The notes under the pieces are model-generated. The model saw only the letters and a program-made list of their open reading frames with translations. It was not told where the DNA came from and did no database searches. The translations under genes and the position numbers were made by a program. Below are positions 1-7,913 of a stretch of DNA of 64,000 nucleotides, piece by piece (position 1 is the stretch's first letter; every line of letters begins with the position of its first letter). Source of the DNA: Muribaculaceae bacterium (GTDB taxonomy: Bacteria > Bacteroidota > Bacteroidia > Bacteroidales > Muribaculaceae); contig VSPD01000003.1 of the NCBI GenBank assembly GCA_009775125.1, forward strand, positions 69,305 through 133,304, written 5' to 3'.

Positions 1-3
1 AGG

Positions 4-300
4 AGAATCGCGTAGCGATTCAAGAATGTAGCCCGGGGTGGAGCGACAGCGTAACCGGGTATCGGCATTGGCATCATCCGTGGTATTGGAGCGAGCGACA
101 GCGTAGCGTTCTGCACCACGGTTGGCATAATCGAACGCTCCGGCCGGCCTCCGCTCCAAATGCCCGATTGCCCACAACCTTTTCCGTGGGTTCGGTCGAG
201 GCTTTGCCACTCCCTCACCCACGGCTACTCTCTTGAATCGCTACGCGATTCTGTGATACGCCCTTATTTTAACCGCATTGCACGAGCCGTGCGTCCCTAC
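4..300. repeat. composite intergenic hairpin-repeat element, copy 1
   Basis: This is a gene-free stretch flanked by a 22-bp perfect inverted repeat (4-25 against 231-252), each arm itself a small hairpin with stem AATCGC/GCGATT and loop GTA. Inside are a CCGGGG-type stem, a module with AGCGACAGCGTAGCG, an arm pair GAGCG...CGCTC, and a hairpin CCGTGGGT...ACCCACGG. A GCACG-AGC-CGTGC hairpin follows near 280-292. Bases 85-300 recur almost exactly as the reverse complement at 21119-21333, and the whole element recurs at 34243-34560. The modules are visible by eye; their function is unknown. Confidence 0.85.
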
Positions 301-361
301 ACCGCGATTACATTGACCTTTTAATCAGATATACTTATAAATTATTCTTTAACATCTCCTT

Positions 362-787
362 ATGATAGATATTTCAACCGTGCTCAACAACCTCGAGCGA
401 TTCGACCGACACGCACTCGACGATAAAATAGACTATGTCACCTACGATAGAAGCCACGACTGCTGGCTTTGGAACAAGCAAACACTCACGCTCTACCCTC
501 TCGTCAAAAATGAAAAAGCCGTCTTCTGCACAATCGACGACATCGACGAGGCCGCGCTTGCCCGTATCCGCTCCGAATGGCCCACATGGAACCTCGAAGC
601 AGAATTCCGCCTATGGGTATTCAAGGACAAGAACGGACTCTACCGCGTGGAATGGACCGTGCAGCCCGACGGACAATATTATGCCGACGAAGACGGCTAT
701 GGCATGACCGACGACGATGAAATAATAATCCACGGCTATATCGACGCCCAAGCGCGAGTAGTCGGTAAATTCAAGCTATACAGGTAG
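362..787 (+). CDS. hypothetical protein (141 aa), acidic
   Basis: I do not recognise a family. The protein is soluble-looking, with no signal peptide or membrane segment, and is rich in Asp/Glu and aromatic residues (WPTWNLEAEFRLWVF around residues 75-90). It has an acidic turn-rich stretch DEDGYGMTDDDE before a final beta-like strand, which suggests a small alpha/beta fold. It sits alone between two hairpin-repeat elements (4-300 and 795-883), so it is probably monocistronic. The ATG follows an AT-rich leader without a strong Shine-Dalgarno sequence, usual in Bacteroidetes. Codon use looks like that of its neighbours. It could be an immunity-like or orphan accessory protein, but nothing here proves a role. 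Confidence 0.65.
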   Translation: MIDISTVLNNLERFDRHALDDKIDYVTYDRSHDCWLWNKQTLTLYPLVKNEKAVFCTIDDIDEAALARIRSEWPTWNLEAEFRLWVFKDKNGLYRVEWTVQPDGQYYADEDGYGMTDDDEIIIHGYIDAQARVVGKFKLYR

Positions 788-794
788 GAATACA

Positions 795-883
795 TAGGAA
801 CACAATCCTCCGGATTGTGAGTGTATTTTCACAATCCGGAGGATTCTTTGCTTTGGCAAAGCGCTTCGCGATTAGTGTTCCTA
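795..883. repeat. CACAATCC-GGA-GGATTGTG hairpin module with outer inverted repeat
   Basis: Outer arms TAGGAACAC (795-803) and GTGTTCCTA (875-883) enclose two inverted copies of the CACAATCC/GGATTGTG hairpin and a TTTGC-TTT-GGCAAA-type hairpin followed by GCGCTTCGCGATTAGTG. The same module set occurs near 10500-10556, 26142-26175, 32970-33000, 34590-34640, 47274-47300, 47688-47745 and 60775-60835. It lies between the convergent stop codons at 787 and 886, so it could act as a bidirectional terminator or 3'-end structure. Confidence 0.8.
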
Positions 884-885
884 CA

Positions 886-1305
886 CTATTTTACTATAAT
901 CGCCGGATTTATTTCTTTAAGTCGGGCGATAAAGCCGTCGCGGTCTTTTGGCGATATTTCCAACGGCATCGCGCTCTTCATCACCGAGCGGTCGGTAAAC
1001 TTAATCGACACTCTTTTCCGCGACATTCCCGCCGTGGCCAGATAACCGATTGTTTTCTTCACTTCCGCGATTTTACCGATGGGGAAACGGTGGGGCTTGA
1101 AAAGTTGGTACACGACAAGGTCGTCGCCGTCAATCTCATACCTGCATCCGAACATTAGCAAAACGCACATAGCCATCGAGCCTACAACAGGCAGGCAAAC
1201 CACCCATGGCGTGGTTTCAATAACAAGGACGGACACCACTACACAAATCACAAGCGTTGCCCATACCCACCAGTCTATTTCCGATTTATAAATCTCTTTT
1301 TCCAT
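886..1305 (-). CDS. PH-like (bacterial Pleckstrin-homology) domain membrane protein
   Basis: This is a 139-residue protein with two N-terminal transmembrane helices (about residues 13-52: WWVWATLVICVVVSVLVI, then a VVCLPVVGSMAMCVLLMF segment). A C-terminal beta-rich part (YEIDGDDLVVYQLFKPHRFPIGKI..., RVSIKFTDRS) resembles the short bPH_4/DUF1200 type that follows two TM helices in many Bacteroidetes proteins. The start at 1305 (MEKEIYKS) is chosen over the in-frame ATG at 1326 because the latter overlaps the -7 box of a good promoter (1324-1354). It is a single gene between repeats and the next promoter. Its role is unknown; membrane-associated binding or signalling is only inferred from the fold. 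Confidence 0.7.
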   Translation of the reverse strand: MEKEIYKSEIDWWVWATLVICVVVSVLVIETTPWVVCLPVVGSMAMCVLLMFGCRYEIDGDDLVVYQLFKPHRFPIGKIAEVKKTIGYLATAGMSRKRVSIKFTDRSVMKSAMPLEISPKDRDGFIARLKEINPAIIVK

Positions 1306-1323
1306 TTTAATATGCTTACTCTG

Positions 1324-1354
1324 CAAAGTTAATTATTTTAAATCATTCAGCAAA
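1324..1354 (-). promoter_or_regulatory. Bacteroidetes-type promoter for the PH-like gene
   Basis: On the minus strand there is a -33 TTTG (1351-1354), a 19-nt spacer and a -7 TAACTTTG (1324-1331). This matches the TTTG-N19-TAnnTTTG form. It places transcription start near 1319, downstream of the first in-frame ATG, and so supports the start codon at 1305. Confidence 0.6.
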
Positions 1355-1446
1355 TAAATCTGTGGCATGCCCTGAGTTTTTCCTATACATAATGGCTGTT
1401 TTATTGGCATATTATTCGCAAATTAACTATAAAACACGTATATATA

Positions 1447-1477
1447 TTGCAAAATTACACTATTTAACTTATTTTTG
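1447..1477 (+). promoter_or_regulatory. probable promoter for the large T9SS-exported protein
   Basis: The -7 box is TATTTTTG (1470-1477), with a weaker -33 TTGC (1447-1450) and a 19-nt spacer. It leaves a leader of roughly 65 nt before the ATG at 1547. Confidence 0.45.
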
Positions 1478-1546
1478 CAACATACAGGCACACGATTATT
1501 AATAGACCAAAATTTAGAATATTTGTCATCAATTAACTTTTCCGAT

Positions 1547-4500
1547 ATGAAAAACAGATTGAAATTCGCCCTTCTGCTGTGGGGTGCCGCTGCATTCCTT
1601 TCGTCGGCAACCGCGCAAGCAAGTCCGCAACAGAATATCACCGGCGACCGTGTATTCGATTCTCGTGTCGAACAGCATGTCGTGTCAAAAGCCGTACCTG
1701 CGCCAAGACGCACCCGGACAAAAACACCAAAAGCCCGCACTTCGTCTACTCCGGGCACCGCGAAAATCACAAAAATAACACCGCCCTCGTTTTCATTGCC
1801 GCCCGTATCACAAAATATCGGACCGCGGTCGCGCGCCGGAGCATCAACCCCGCTCAACGGCATTGTAATCTACTCCGACGATTGGAATGGAGATTATAAA
1901 TACGGCATGTATTCATGGCCTACCGACGGGTCTTCGGCCGAACCTTCTATTGTCGCCCTCGACAAAAATATGAAGGGACAGGCCGGCGTAGCCGTAGGCA
2001 ACCGCTACTATATGACCTATTATGAAGAATCGTCTTTGGGCTACATATACTATAACGACCACTATGTCTTCGATATGGATACATGGGAGACAATAGAAGT
2101 GAAAGACGCCGGTACAAACAATTACCGCAACATCGCCTTTGCTCTCACCTACGATGCCACAACAGATCAAATTTTCGGTGAATTCTATAATTTTGACGGC
2201 GACGGATATAATTTCTGCACATACAACGCAGAGGAACACAGGGCCGTGTATATCAATGAAATATCCGGCACGATGTGGAATGCGATGGCCGTGTCGCCCG
2301 ACGGCATTTTATATGCTATCGACTACGACGGCGTGTTGCTCTCCGTCGACAAGGCATCGGGCAACACTACCCGAATTGGAGACACCGGCATCCGTCCCGA
2401 ATATATGTCGTCGGCTGCAATCGACCAACGCACAGGCCGGTTCTATTGGAGTGTTTCCACCGCCGACAACAAGGGTTATATCTATGAGGTGAATCCTGCC
2501 ACAGCCGAGGCAACATTGCTATATCAATGTCCCAACAACGAAGAAATCACCGGCATGTATGTGCCGGTTCCCGAAGCATCGGATAAAGCGCCTGATATCG
2601 CCGCCAATTTCAAAGGCGATTTCTCTGAAGGGTCGCTCGATGTGAATCTCTCGTTCGACGCTCCCTCGACATGTTTCGACGGATCGCCGCTCAACAACGA
2701 TGTCGATTATACAATAACATGCAACGGCGAGCAGATTGCATCCGGCAAAACCGCTCCCGGCGACAATGTCACACTTGAATATACTGCCCCGACTTCCGGC
2801 AACTATACATTTGAAGCAACTTGCTCCAACTCCGAGGGCGACGGGCCCTCTGCCAAACTAAACCTGTATCTCGGCATCGACAATCCGACCGCGCCTTCCG
2901 ACGTTATCCTCACCTACGCCAACAATGTTTTCTCACTATCCTGGGCTCCGGCAAAGGCCGAGCATGACGGATATATAGCCGATGTGACCTACACTGTCAA
3001 ACGAATTGTCAACGACGGCGCACCCGAAACTGTGGCATCAGGCATTACCGAATGTTCTTTCTCCGAACCATATTCCAGCGAAGGACTTGCAGAAGTGTAC
3101 TACACGGTGGGAGCATCCGTGCACGAGTTCACATCTGCGTTCTCGCCATCCAATCACATCACCATAGGCTCGATTATTCCCCCATATAATAAAAAATTTC
3201 TCGACAACGCCGACATTACGGGCTATACAATTATCGACGTCAACGACGACGAGCGCACTTGGGGCTCGAGCTATTCCGGCGTGCAGATTTCTTACTCCAA
3301 TTCCTCTACCGGCCCCTTGGACGATTGGTTTATTTCTCCGGCTATAAAGCTATATAAGGACAAAATCTATACTTTCACAGTCGAAGCACAAAACAACTCC
3401 ACAAGCTACACCGAACGCCTCGAAGTGTGCATGGGCAAAGCGCCTACGGCTGCCGCTATGGTGAAGACCATCATTGAGCCGGTGGAGGTATTCGACAACA
3501 CCCCCATGAAATTCACCGCAAAGATCGTTTCCGACGAAACCGGCGATGTATTCTTCGGCATACACGCCATTTCCGACCCCGACCAATATTACCTTTATAT
3601 AAGGGAAATATCCATAAGCGCCGGTGAATCCACTTACGCCCCGGGCGCAGTGACCGATCTGAAAGTAACGCCCGGCACAAAGAATCCGCTCGAAGCCACA
3701 GTTTCTTTCACGGCCCCGGCTAAGGCTATCAATGGCGCTGAACTTACGGCAATCGACAAAATCGATGTATATCGCAATGAAGAGTTAATCACGACTCTCA
3801 CCGATGTCGCCCCGGGAAAGGAATACTCATGCGCTGATATTCTAACCGAATCCGGCACATACAAATATCGCGTAGTGGCCTCCAATGAAAGCGGCTCCGG
3901 ACTCGATGCCACAGTATCAGCCTATATAGGCGTGCCGTTGGTGCTTCCGCCGGCCAATGTCAATATTGCAGAAACTGAAAACCCGGGGGAAATCACCCTC
4001 ACTTGGGATGCCGCCACGACAACAGTCCACGGAAATGAAATAGACCCCTCGTTTGTTAAATACAACGTGCTCGACAAAAATGGCAACACCGTGGCACGCG
4101 ACCTCCCCGACTGTACCTTCACGCATCAGGCCGTGACCGACGGTCAGATTCTCGCCTACTACACGGTCGTAGCCGTGACATCGGCCGGACAATCACAAGG
4201 CGCAACAAGCGACATTATTGCCGTTGGCACTCCCTACACCCTGCCGTTTGCCGAATCATTCGACAATGGCGATACATCAACAGTTTTCGGCATGAAAGGC
4301 GAGGATGCCTCGTGGAGCATAGTCACCGACGACAGTTATGTAACATTGACCGACTTTGACGGCACCAACGGATACGCCATGATGAATGGTCCGTATATCG
4401 ACTCATTCTCCAACCTGTTTACCGGGAAGATTACTCTCAATGCCGCCAAGCCCGCACTCTCGTTTGCATATTACAATCTAAACTCGCAAGACGATACAAA

Positions 4501-6055
4501 CACCTTGGAAGTTAGCGTCATCACCGCCGACGGTCAAAAGCATCCCCTTGCCACATATGTTCAAAACGACGGAAAACTCGGTTGGAACTATGTTATCCTC
4601 AGTCTCTCGGATTTTGCCGGACAGACCGTACAGATTAATTTCCTTGGTACGGTAGTCGAATATCAGACTATTATGATAGATGCCATATATGTCGGCGAAC
4701 TGAAAGATAACGACCTTGGCATTTCCGGCATCAACGGGCCGTCGCAGGTTACTCCCGATCAGGCTTTTTCGCTCTCGGCTACTGTGAGCAATGCCGGCGC
4801 TCTTGCCGTTTCCGACTATAAGGTCGAACTTTACGCCAACGATGTTCTCATTGAAGAAAAGGCCGGTGTCGAACTCAACCCGGGTGACAAAAAGACTTTC
4901 TCTTTTGAGCACTCGCTAAATATCGCCGCCCCTCAGCAAAACATTTTTACCGTCAACATCGCTTTCGACAAAGACGAGGATATTTCCAACAATTCAGCGC
5001 AACATGCCATCGAAATGACCTTGCCGTCATATCCCGTAGCCTCAGGCCTTGTTGCCGAACATAACGGCACCGGGGTTGCGCTCGAATGGCAAGAGCCCGA
5101 AATGACCGAGCTGCCAAAACTCTCGGTAACTGACGACTTCGAAGATTATGCGCCTTGGAGTTATACAAACGTTGGCGAATGGACCCTTGTCGACGGCGAC
5201 GGCGTGCCCATCGGCGGCATAGCCGACCTCACATTCGGCACTATTGTGCGCGGAGAGACAAAATGTGCCTATTATGTCATGAACGACAATGGCCTGCCCG
5301 AGGCTTTTGCCGCACATTCCGGTCATCAATACATGGTGTCGACCTACCTATATGTCGGAGGCGTAGTCGCCGACTGGATGATTTCGCCCATGCTTAGCGG
5401 CGAGGCTCAGACCATTTCTTTCTATGCCAAAAGTTACAACGTCAACTATCCCGAATCTTTTAAAGTGCTTTATTCCACAACCGACAACGACCCCGACAGT
5501 TTCATCGAGGTGGCTTCATACAGCAATGTTCCCGACGCTTGGACAGAATATACATTCCCCGTGCCGGAAGGGTCGGTTTATTTCGCCATATTCTGCGATT
5601 CCGATAACGCTTTCATGTTCTTTGTCGACGACGTGACCTACACTCCGGCCAACGCTGAATCTCTCAATCTCACCATTCTTGGTTACAATATCTATCGAAA
5701 TGGAGAAAAAATAAACGACACACCCGTATCTGCAACCCAATATTCCGACCCCGACGGCGCGGTAAACGATGAATATATGGTCACTGTCGTGTATCCCGTA
5801 GGCGAGTCAGCGCCTTCTGCTCCCGCCATGTGCACAATGAGCGCTTCCGGCATCACCGGCGAACAGGCAACAAGTATCACCACAGACCGACGTTCCATTA
5901 TTGTGACAGGCGCAACAGGAAATGTCGCAGTATCCACTGCCGATGGAAAACTTATCTATTCACATGCGCAGGCACCGAAACACACCATAGCCACACAACC
6001 CGGCATCTACATAGTATCGACAAGCACCATTACTAAGAAAGTACTCGTGCGATAA
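1547..6055 (+). CDS. large secreted fibronectin-III / choice-of-anchor-J protein with T9SS sorting domain
   Basis: The protein is 1502 aa. The start at 1547 gives a clear signal peptide (MKNRLKFALLLWGAAAFLSS..ATAQ); the ORF is open upstream to 1475, but that adds a non-signal extension. A propeller-like region of roughly residues 100-340 is followed by fibronectin-III modules near 350-545 and 700-898. Three choice-of-anchor-J-like jelly rolls begin near 543, 898 and 1191 (motifs PYNKKF/DDWFISPAI, LPFAESFDNG, DDFED...DWMISPML). A CARDB-like adhesive domain lies at about 1054-1165. The last ~70 residues end in a type A T9SS C-terminal signal (PGIYIV...KKVLVR). Known role of such proteins: export through the outer membrane and surface attachment, here presumably by the PorT/GldKLMN system at 51-58 kb. 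The ligand is unknown; adhesin or peptidase-inhibitor functions are possible. A terminator follows directly. Confidence 0.85.
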   Translation: MKNRLKFALLLWGAAAFLSSATAQASPQQNITGDRVFDSRVEQHVVSKAVPAPRRTRTKTPKARTSSTPGTAKITKITPPSFSLPPVSQNIGPRSRAGASTPLNGIVIYSDDWNGDYKYGMYSWPTDGSSAEPSIVALDKNMKGQAGVAVGNRYYMTYYEESSLGYIYYNDHYVFDMDTWETIEVKDAGTNNYRNIAFALTYDATTDQIFGEFYNFDGDGYNFCTYNAEEHRAVYINEISGTMWNAMAVSPDGILYAIDYDGVLLSVDKASGNTTRIGDTGIRPEYMSSAAIDQRTGRFYWSVSTADNKGYIYEVNPATAEATLLYQCPNNEEITGMYVPVPEASDKAPDIAANFKGDFSEGSLDVNLSFDAPSTCFDGSPLNNDVDYTITCNGEQIASGKTAPGDNVTLEYTAPTSGNYTFEATCSNSEGDGPSAKLNLYLGIDNPTAPSDVILTYANNVFSLSWAPAKAEHDGYIADVTYTVKRIVNDGAPETVASGITECSFSEPYSSEGLAEVYYTVGASVHEFTSAFSPSNHITIGSIIPPYNKKFLDNADITGYTIIDVNDDERTWGSSYSGVQISYSNSSTGPLDDWFISPAIKLYKDKIYTFTVEAQNNSTSYTERLEVCMGKAPTAAAMVKTIIEPVEVFDNTPMKFTAKIVSDETGDVFFGIHAISDPDQYYLYIREISISAGESTYAPGAVTDLKVTPGTKNPLEATVSFTAPAKAINGAELTAIDKIDVYRNEELITTLTDVAPGKEYSCADILTESGTYKYRVVASNESGSGLDATVSAYIGVPLVLPPANVNIAETENPGEITLTWDAATTTVHGNEIDPSFVKYNVLDKNGNTVARDLPDCTFTHQAVTDGQILAYYTVVAVTSAGQSQGATSDIIAVGTPYTLPFAESFDNGDTSTVFGMKGEDASWSIVTDDSYVTLTDFDGTNGYAMMNGPYIDSFSNLFTGKITLNAAKPALSFAYYNLNSQDDTNTLEVSVITADGQKHPLATYVQNDGKLGWNYVILSLSDFAGQTVQINFLGTVVEYQTIMIDAIYVGELKDNDLGISGINGPSQVTPDQAFSLSATVSNAGALAVSDYKVELYANDVLIEEKAGVELNPGDKKTFSFEHSLNIAAPQQNIFTVNIAFDKDEDISNNSAQHAIEMTLPSYPVASGLVAEHNGTGVALEWQEPEMTELPKLSVTDDFEDYAPWSYTNVGEWTLVDGDGVPIGGIADLTFGTIVRGETKCAYYVMNDNGLPEAFAAHSGHQYMVSTYLYVGGVVADWMISPMLSGEAQTISFYAKSYNVNYPESFKVLYSTTDNDPDSFIEVASYSNVPDAWTEYTFPVPEGSVYFAIFCDSDNAFMFFVDDVTYTPANAESLNLTILGYNIYRNGEKINDTPVSATQYSDPDGAVNDEYMVTVVYPVGESAPSAPAMCTMSASGITGEQATSITTDRRSIIVTGATGNVAVSTADGKLIYSHAQAPKHTIATQPGIYIVSTSTITKKVLVR

Positions 6056-6074
6056 CCCATCGAAAAAAACTCCC

Positions 6075-6113
6075 AAAAGAGGCGACGATACAAAAACTGT
6101 CGCCTCTTTTTAT
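6075..6113 (+). terminator. intrinsic terminator after the T9SS-exported protein
   Basis: A 12-bp stem AAAAGAGGCGAC (6075-6086) pairs with GTCGCCTCTTTT (6099-6110), followed by TTTTTATTT. The U-tail merges with the -33 box of the next promoter. Confidence 0.85.
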
Positions 6114-6144
6114 TTGCCCAAACAAAGTTTATTTAGTATTTTTG
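6113..6144 (+). promoter_or_regulatory. promoter of the DUF262 pair
   Basis: -33 TTTG (6113-6116), 20-nt spacer, -7 TATTTTTG (6137-6144). Transcription should start about 15 nt before the ATG at 6165, so the leader is very short. The -33 box overlaps the U-tail of the preceding terminator. Confidence 0.65.
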
Positions 6145-6164
6145 TGATACTAAAATGATAATCC

Positions 6165-7910
6165 ATGGATTTCTACCCGAAACTTGTACTTGATATCAAA
6201 GGGATGTTTTTTGTCCCGGCATACCAGCGCGGCTACCGCTGGGGAAAAGCGGAGGTGACACGCCTGCTCGACGATATTTACGAACGCGTGAACACCGGGC
6301 AGAATTACTGCCTGCAACCGATTGTGGTGAAACGTATCGACGACGGCCGCTTCGAGCTGATCGACGGTCAGCAACGGCTCACAACCCTTTACCTTATACT
6401 GAAAGCAATCCAAAAAGAGCTGTCGATTCAGCTCCCTTACAATATCGATTACCAAACACGAAACGAATCTTCCGCATATCTCGACTCGCTCGACGCCGAC
6501 AGAAAAAACGAATATATCGATTTCAGATATATCCACGACGCTTTTGGATATATCATGGACTGGTTCGGCTCCGACAGAAACGACTCGATGATGAAACGCT
6601 GGAAGGTGTTCAGCCTTCTGAAAGAGCAGGTGCAGGTGCTGTGGTATGAGGCCGACGACAGCGAGGACAGCCGCAAACTGTTCTCCCGCCTCAACATAGG
6701 CAAGATTCCTCTCACCAACGCGGAACTGGTGAAGGCTCTTTTCCTCAACCGCGGAGCCAAGGCCGACGCAAACACTCCCAATTCGCTGCAAGAACAGATC
6801 GCAGCACAGTGGGACAATATGGAGCGCGAACTGCATAACGAGGCGTTCTGGGGTTTCCTCTCAAATGCCGACCCCGACGACTACGACACTCGCCTCGACC
6901 TCCTGTTCGATTTCTTCACCGCCGACCGCGACAATAAAACCGACAAGTATGCAATATTCTTCGAATTGTCGACACGCCTCAAAGAGCAATATTCCGGGTC
7001 GAACGACGAGCTTTGGCGCGATATCTACGAATATTTCCTGCGCCTGCGCGAATGGTTCAACGACAACAAGCTCTATCACCGCGCAGGATTCATATCATCT
7101 GTCAACGGCAAGTATCCGCTTTCAAGGCTCATCAACGATACCGAGGACATGGGCTATGACCAAAAAATAGCGTATCTCGACTCTCTGATTGCCGCGGAGG
7201 TGAAACTCGCCGACAATGACGCCGACACGGTGACCGAATTGAAAGAATTATCATATCTGAACTTCGCCGACAAGGAACGTATTGAAAAAATACTCCTGCT
7301 GCTCAACGTGCGCACCATGGCCAATTCAAGCGACATGTCGAGATTCCCGTTCGAACGTTACAAAAACAAGAAACGTCATGAAGGGTGGAGCCTCGAACAC
7401 ATCCACGCCCAACACTCCGAAGGCCTTAACAAACGCGAGCAATGGGTGCAGTGGCTCGAGGAAAACGCCAAGGGCCTTGAAGCGATAAATCACTCCGACG
7501 ACAAAGCGGCGGATTTGCTGGCAGAAATAGCATCTGCCGTGGAAAAGAATTCCGACGGCCTTGCCGGATACCGGCTAACCCAGGATGCGTTCGACCGCCT
7601 GCGCGGACGCATTACAGACGCCCTGTCGGCCGACCGTATTCCCGATGAGGACCTCCATTCTATCGCAAACCTCGCCCTGCTCGGATTCAAGGACAATATC
7701 GTGCTCAGCAACTCGCTTTTCGAGACAAAACGGCAAAAAATTATCGACATGGACCGCTCGGGCGTATATGTGCCGGTGTGCACACGCAACGTGTTCATGA
7801 AATACTACACGCCCGCCGGAGCAAACCAGCCACATTTCTGGGGCGCGCCCGACCGCGACGCTTACCTGGGCCGCATCCTGGAAACCATCTTCAACATCAA
7901 AAACGATTAA
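6165..7910 (+). CDS. DUF262 + DUF1524 (GmrSD-superfamily) protein, probable defence nuclease
   Basis: 581 aa, no signal peptide. The N-terminal DUF262 (ParB/sulfiredoxin-like) domain shows FVPAYQRGYRW near residue 17 and the hallmark DGQQR at 67-71 with the following LTTLYLI helix. The C-terminal third fits DUF1524, an HNH-like nuclease: EHIHAQH at 411-417 and a later IANLALLGFKDN...NSLFETKRQ block carrying the usual Asn and Lys positions. In characterised relatives (GmrSD, BrxU, SspE) DUF262 binds and hydrolyses nucleotide and DUF1524 cuts DNA, giving restriction of modified or foreign DNA. The next gene starts 3 nt after this stop, so the two are co-transcribed. Domain calls are from motifs; the defence role is inference. 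Confidence 0.85.
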   Translation: MDFYPKLVLDIKGMFFVPAYQRGYRWGKAEVTRLLDDIYERVNTGQNYCLQPIVVKRIDDGRFELIDGQQRLTTLYLILKAIQKELSIQLPYNIDYQTRNESSAYLDSLDADRKNEYIDFRYIHDAFGYIMDWFGSDRNDSMMKRWKVFSLLKEQVQVLWYEADDSEDSRKLFSRLNIGKIPLTNAELVKALFLNRGAKADANTPNSLQEQIAAQWDNMERELHNEAFWGFLSNADPDDYDTRLDLLFDFFTADRDNKTDKYAIFFELSTRLKEQYSGSNDELWRDIYEYFLRLREWFNDNKLYHRAGFISSVNGKYPLSRLINDTEDMGYDQKIAYLDSLIAAEVKLADNDADTVTELKELSYLNFADKERIEKILLLLNVRTMANSSDMSRFPFERYKNKKRHEGWSLEHIHAQHSEGLNKREQWVQWLEENAKGLEAINHSDDKAADLLAEIASAVEKNSDGLAGYRLTQDAFDRLRGRITDALSADRIPDEDLHSIANLALLGFKDNIVLSNSLFETKRQKIIDMDRSGVYVPVCTRNVFMKYYTPAGANQPHFWGAPDRDAYLGRILETIFNIKND

Positions 7911-7913
7911 GAC

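Noticed and set aside
817..1158. 113-codon plus-strand frame
   Set aside because: Antisense of the PH-like gene and of the 795-883 repeat.
1475..1546. Longer N-terminus of the T9SS-exported protein
   Set aside because: The ATG at 1475 lies inside the promoter -7 box, and the extension precedes a clean signal peptide.
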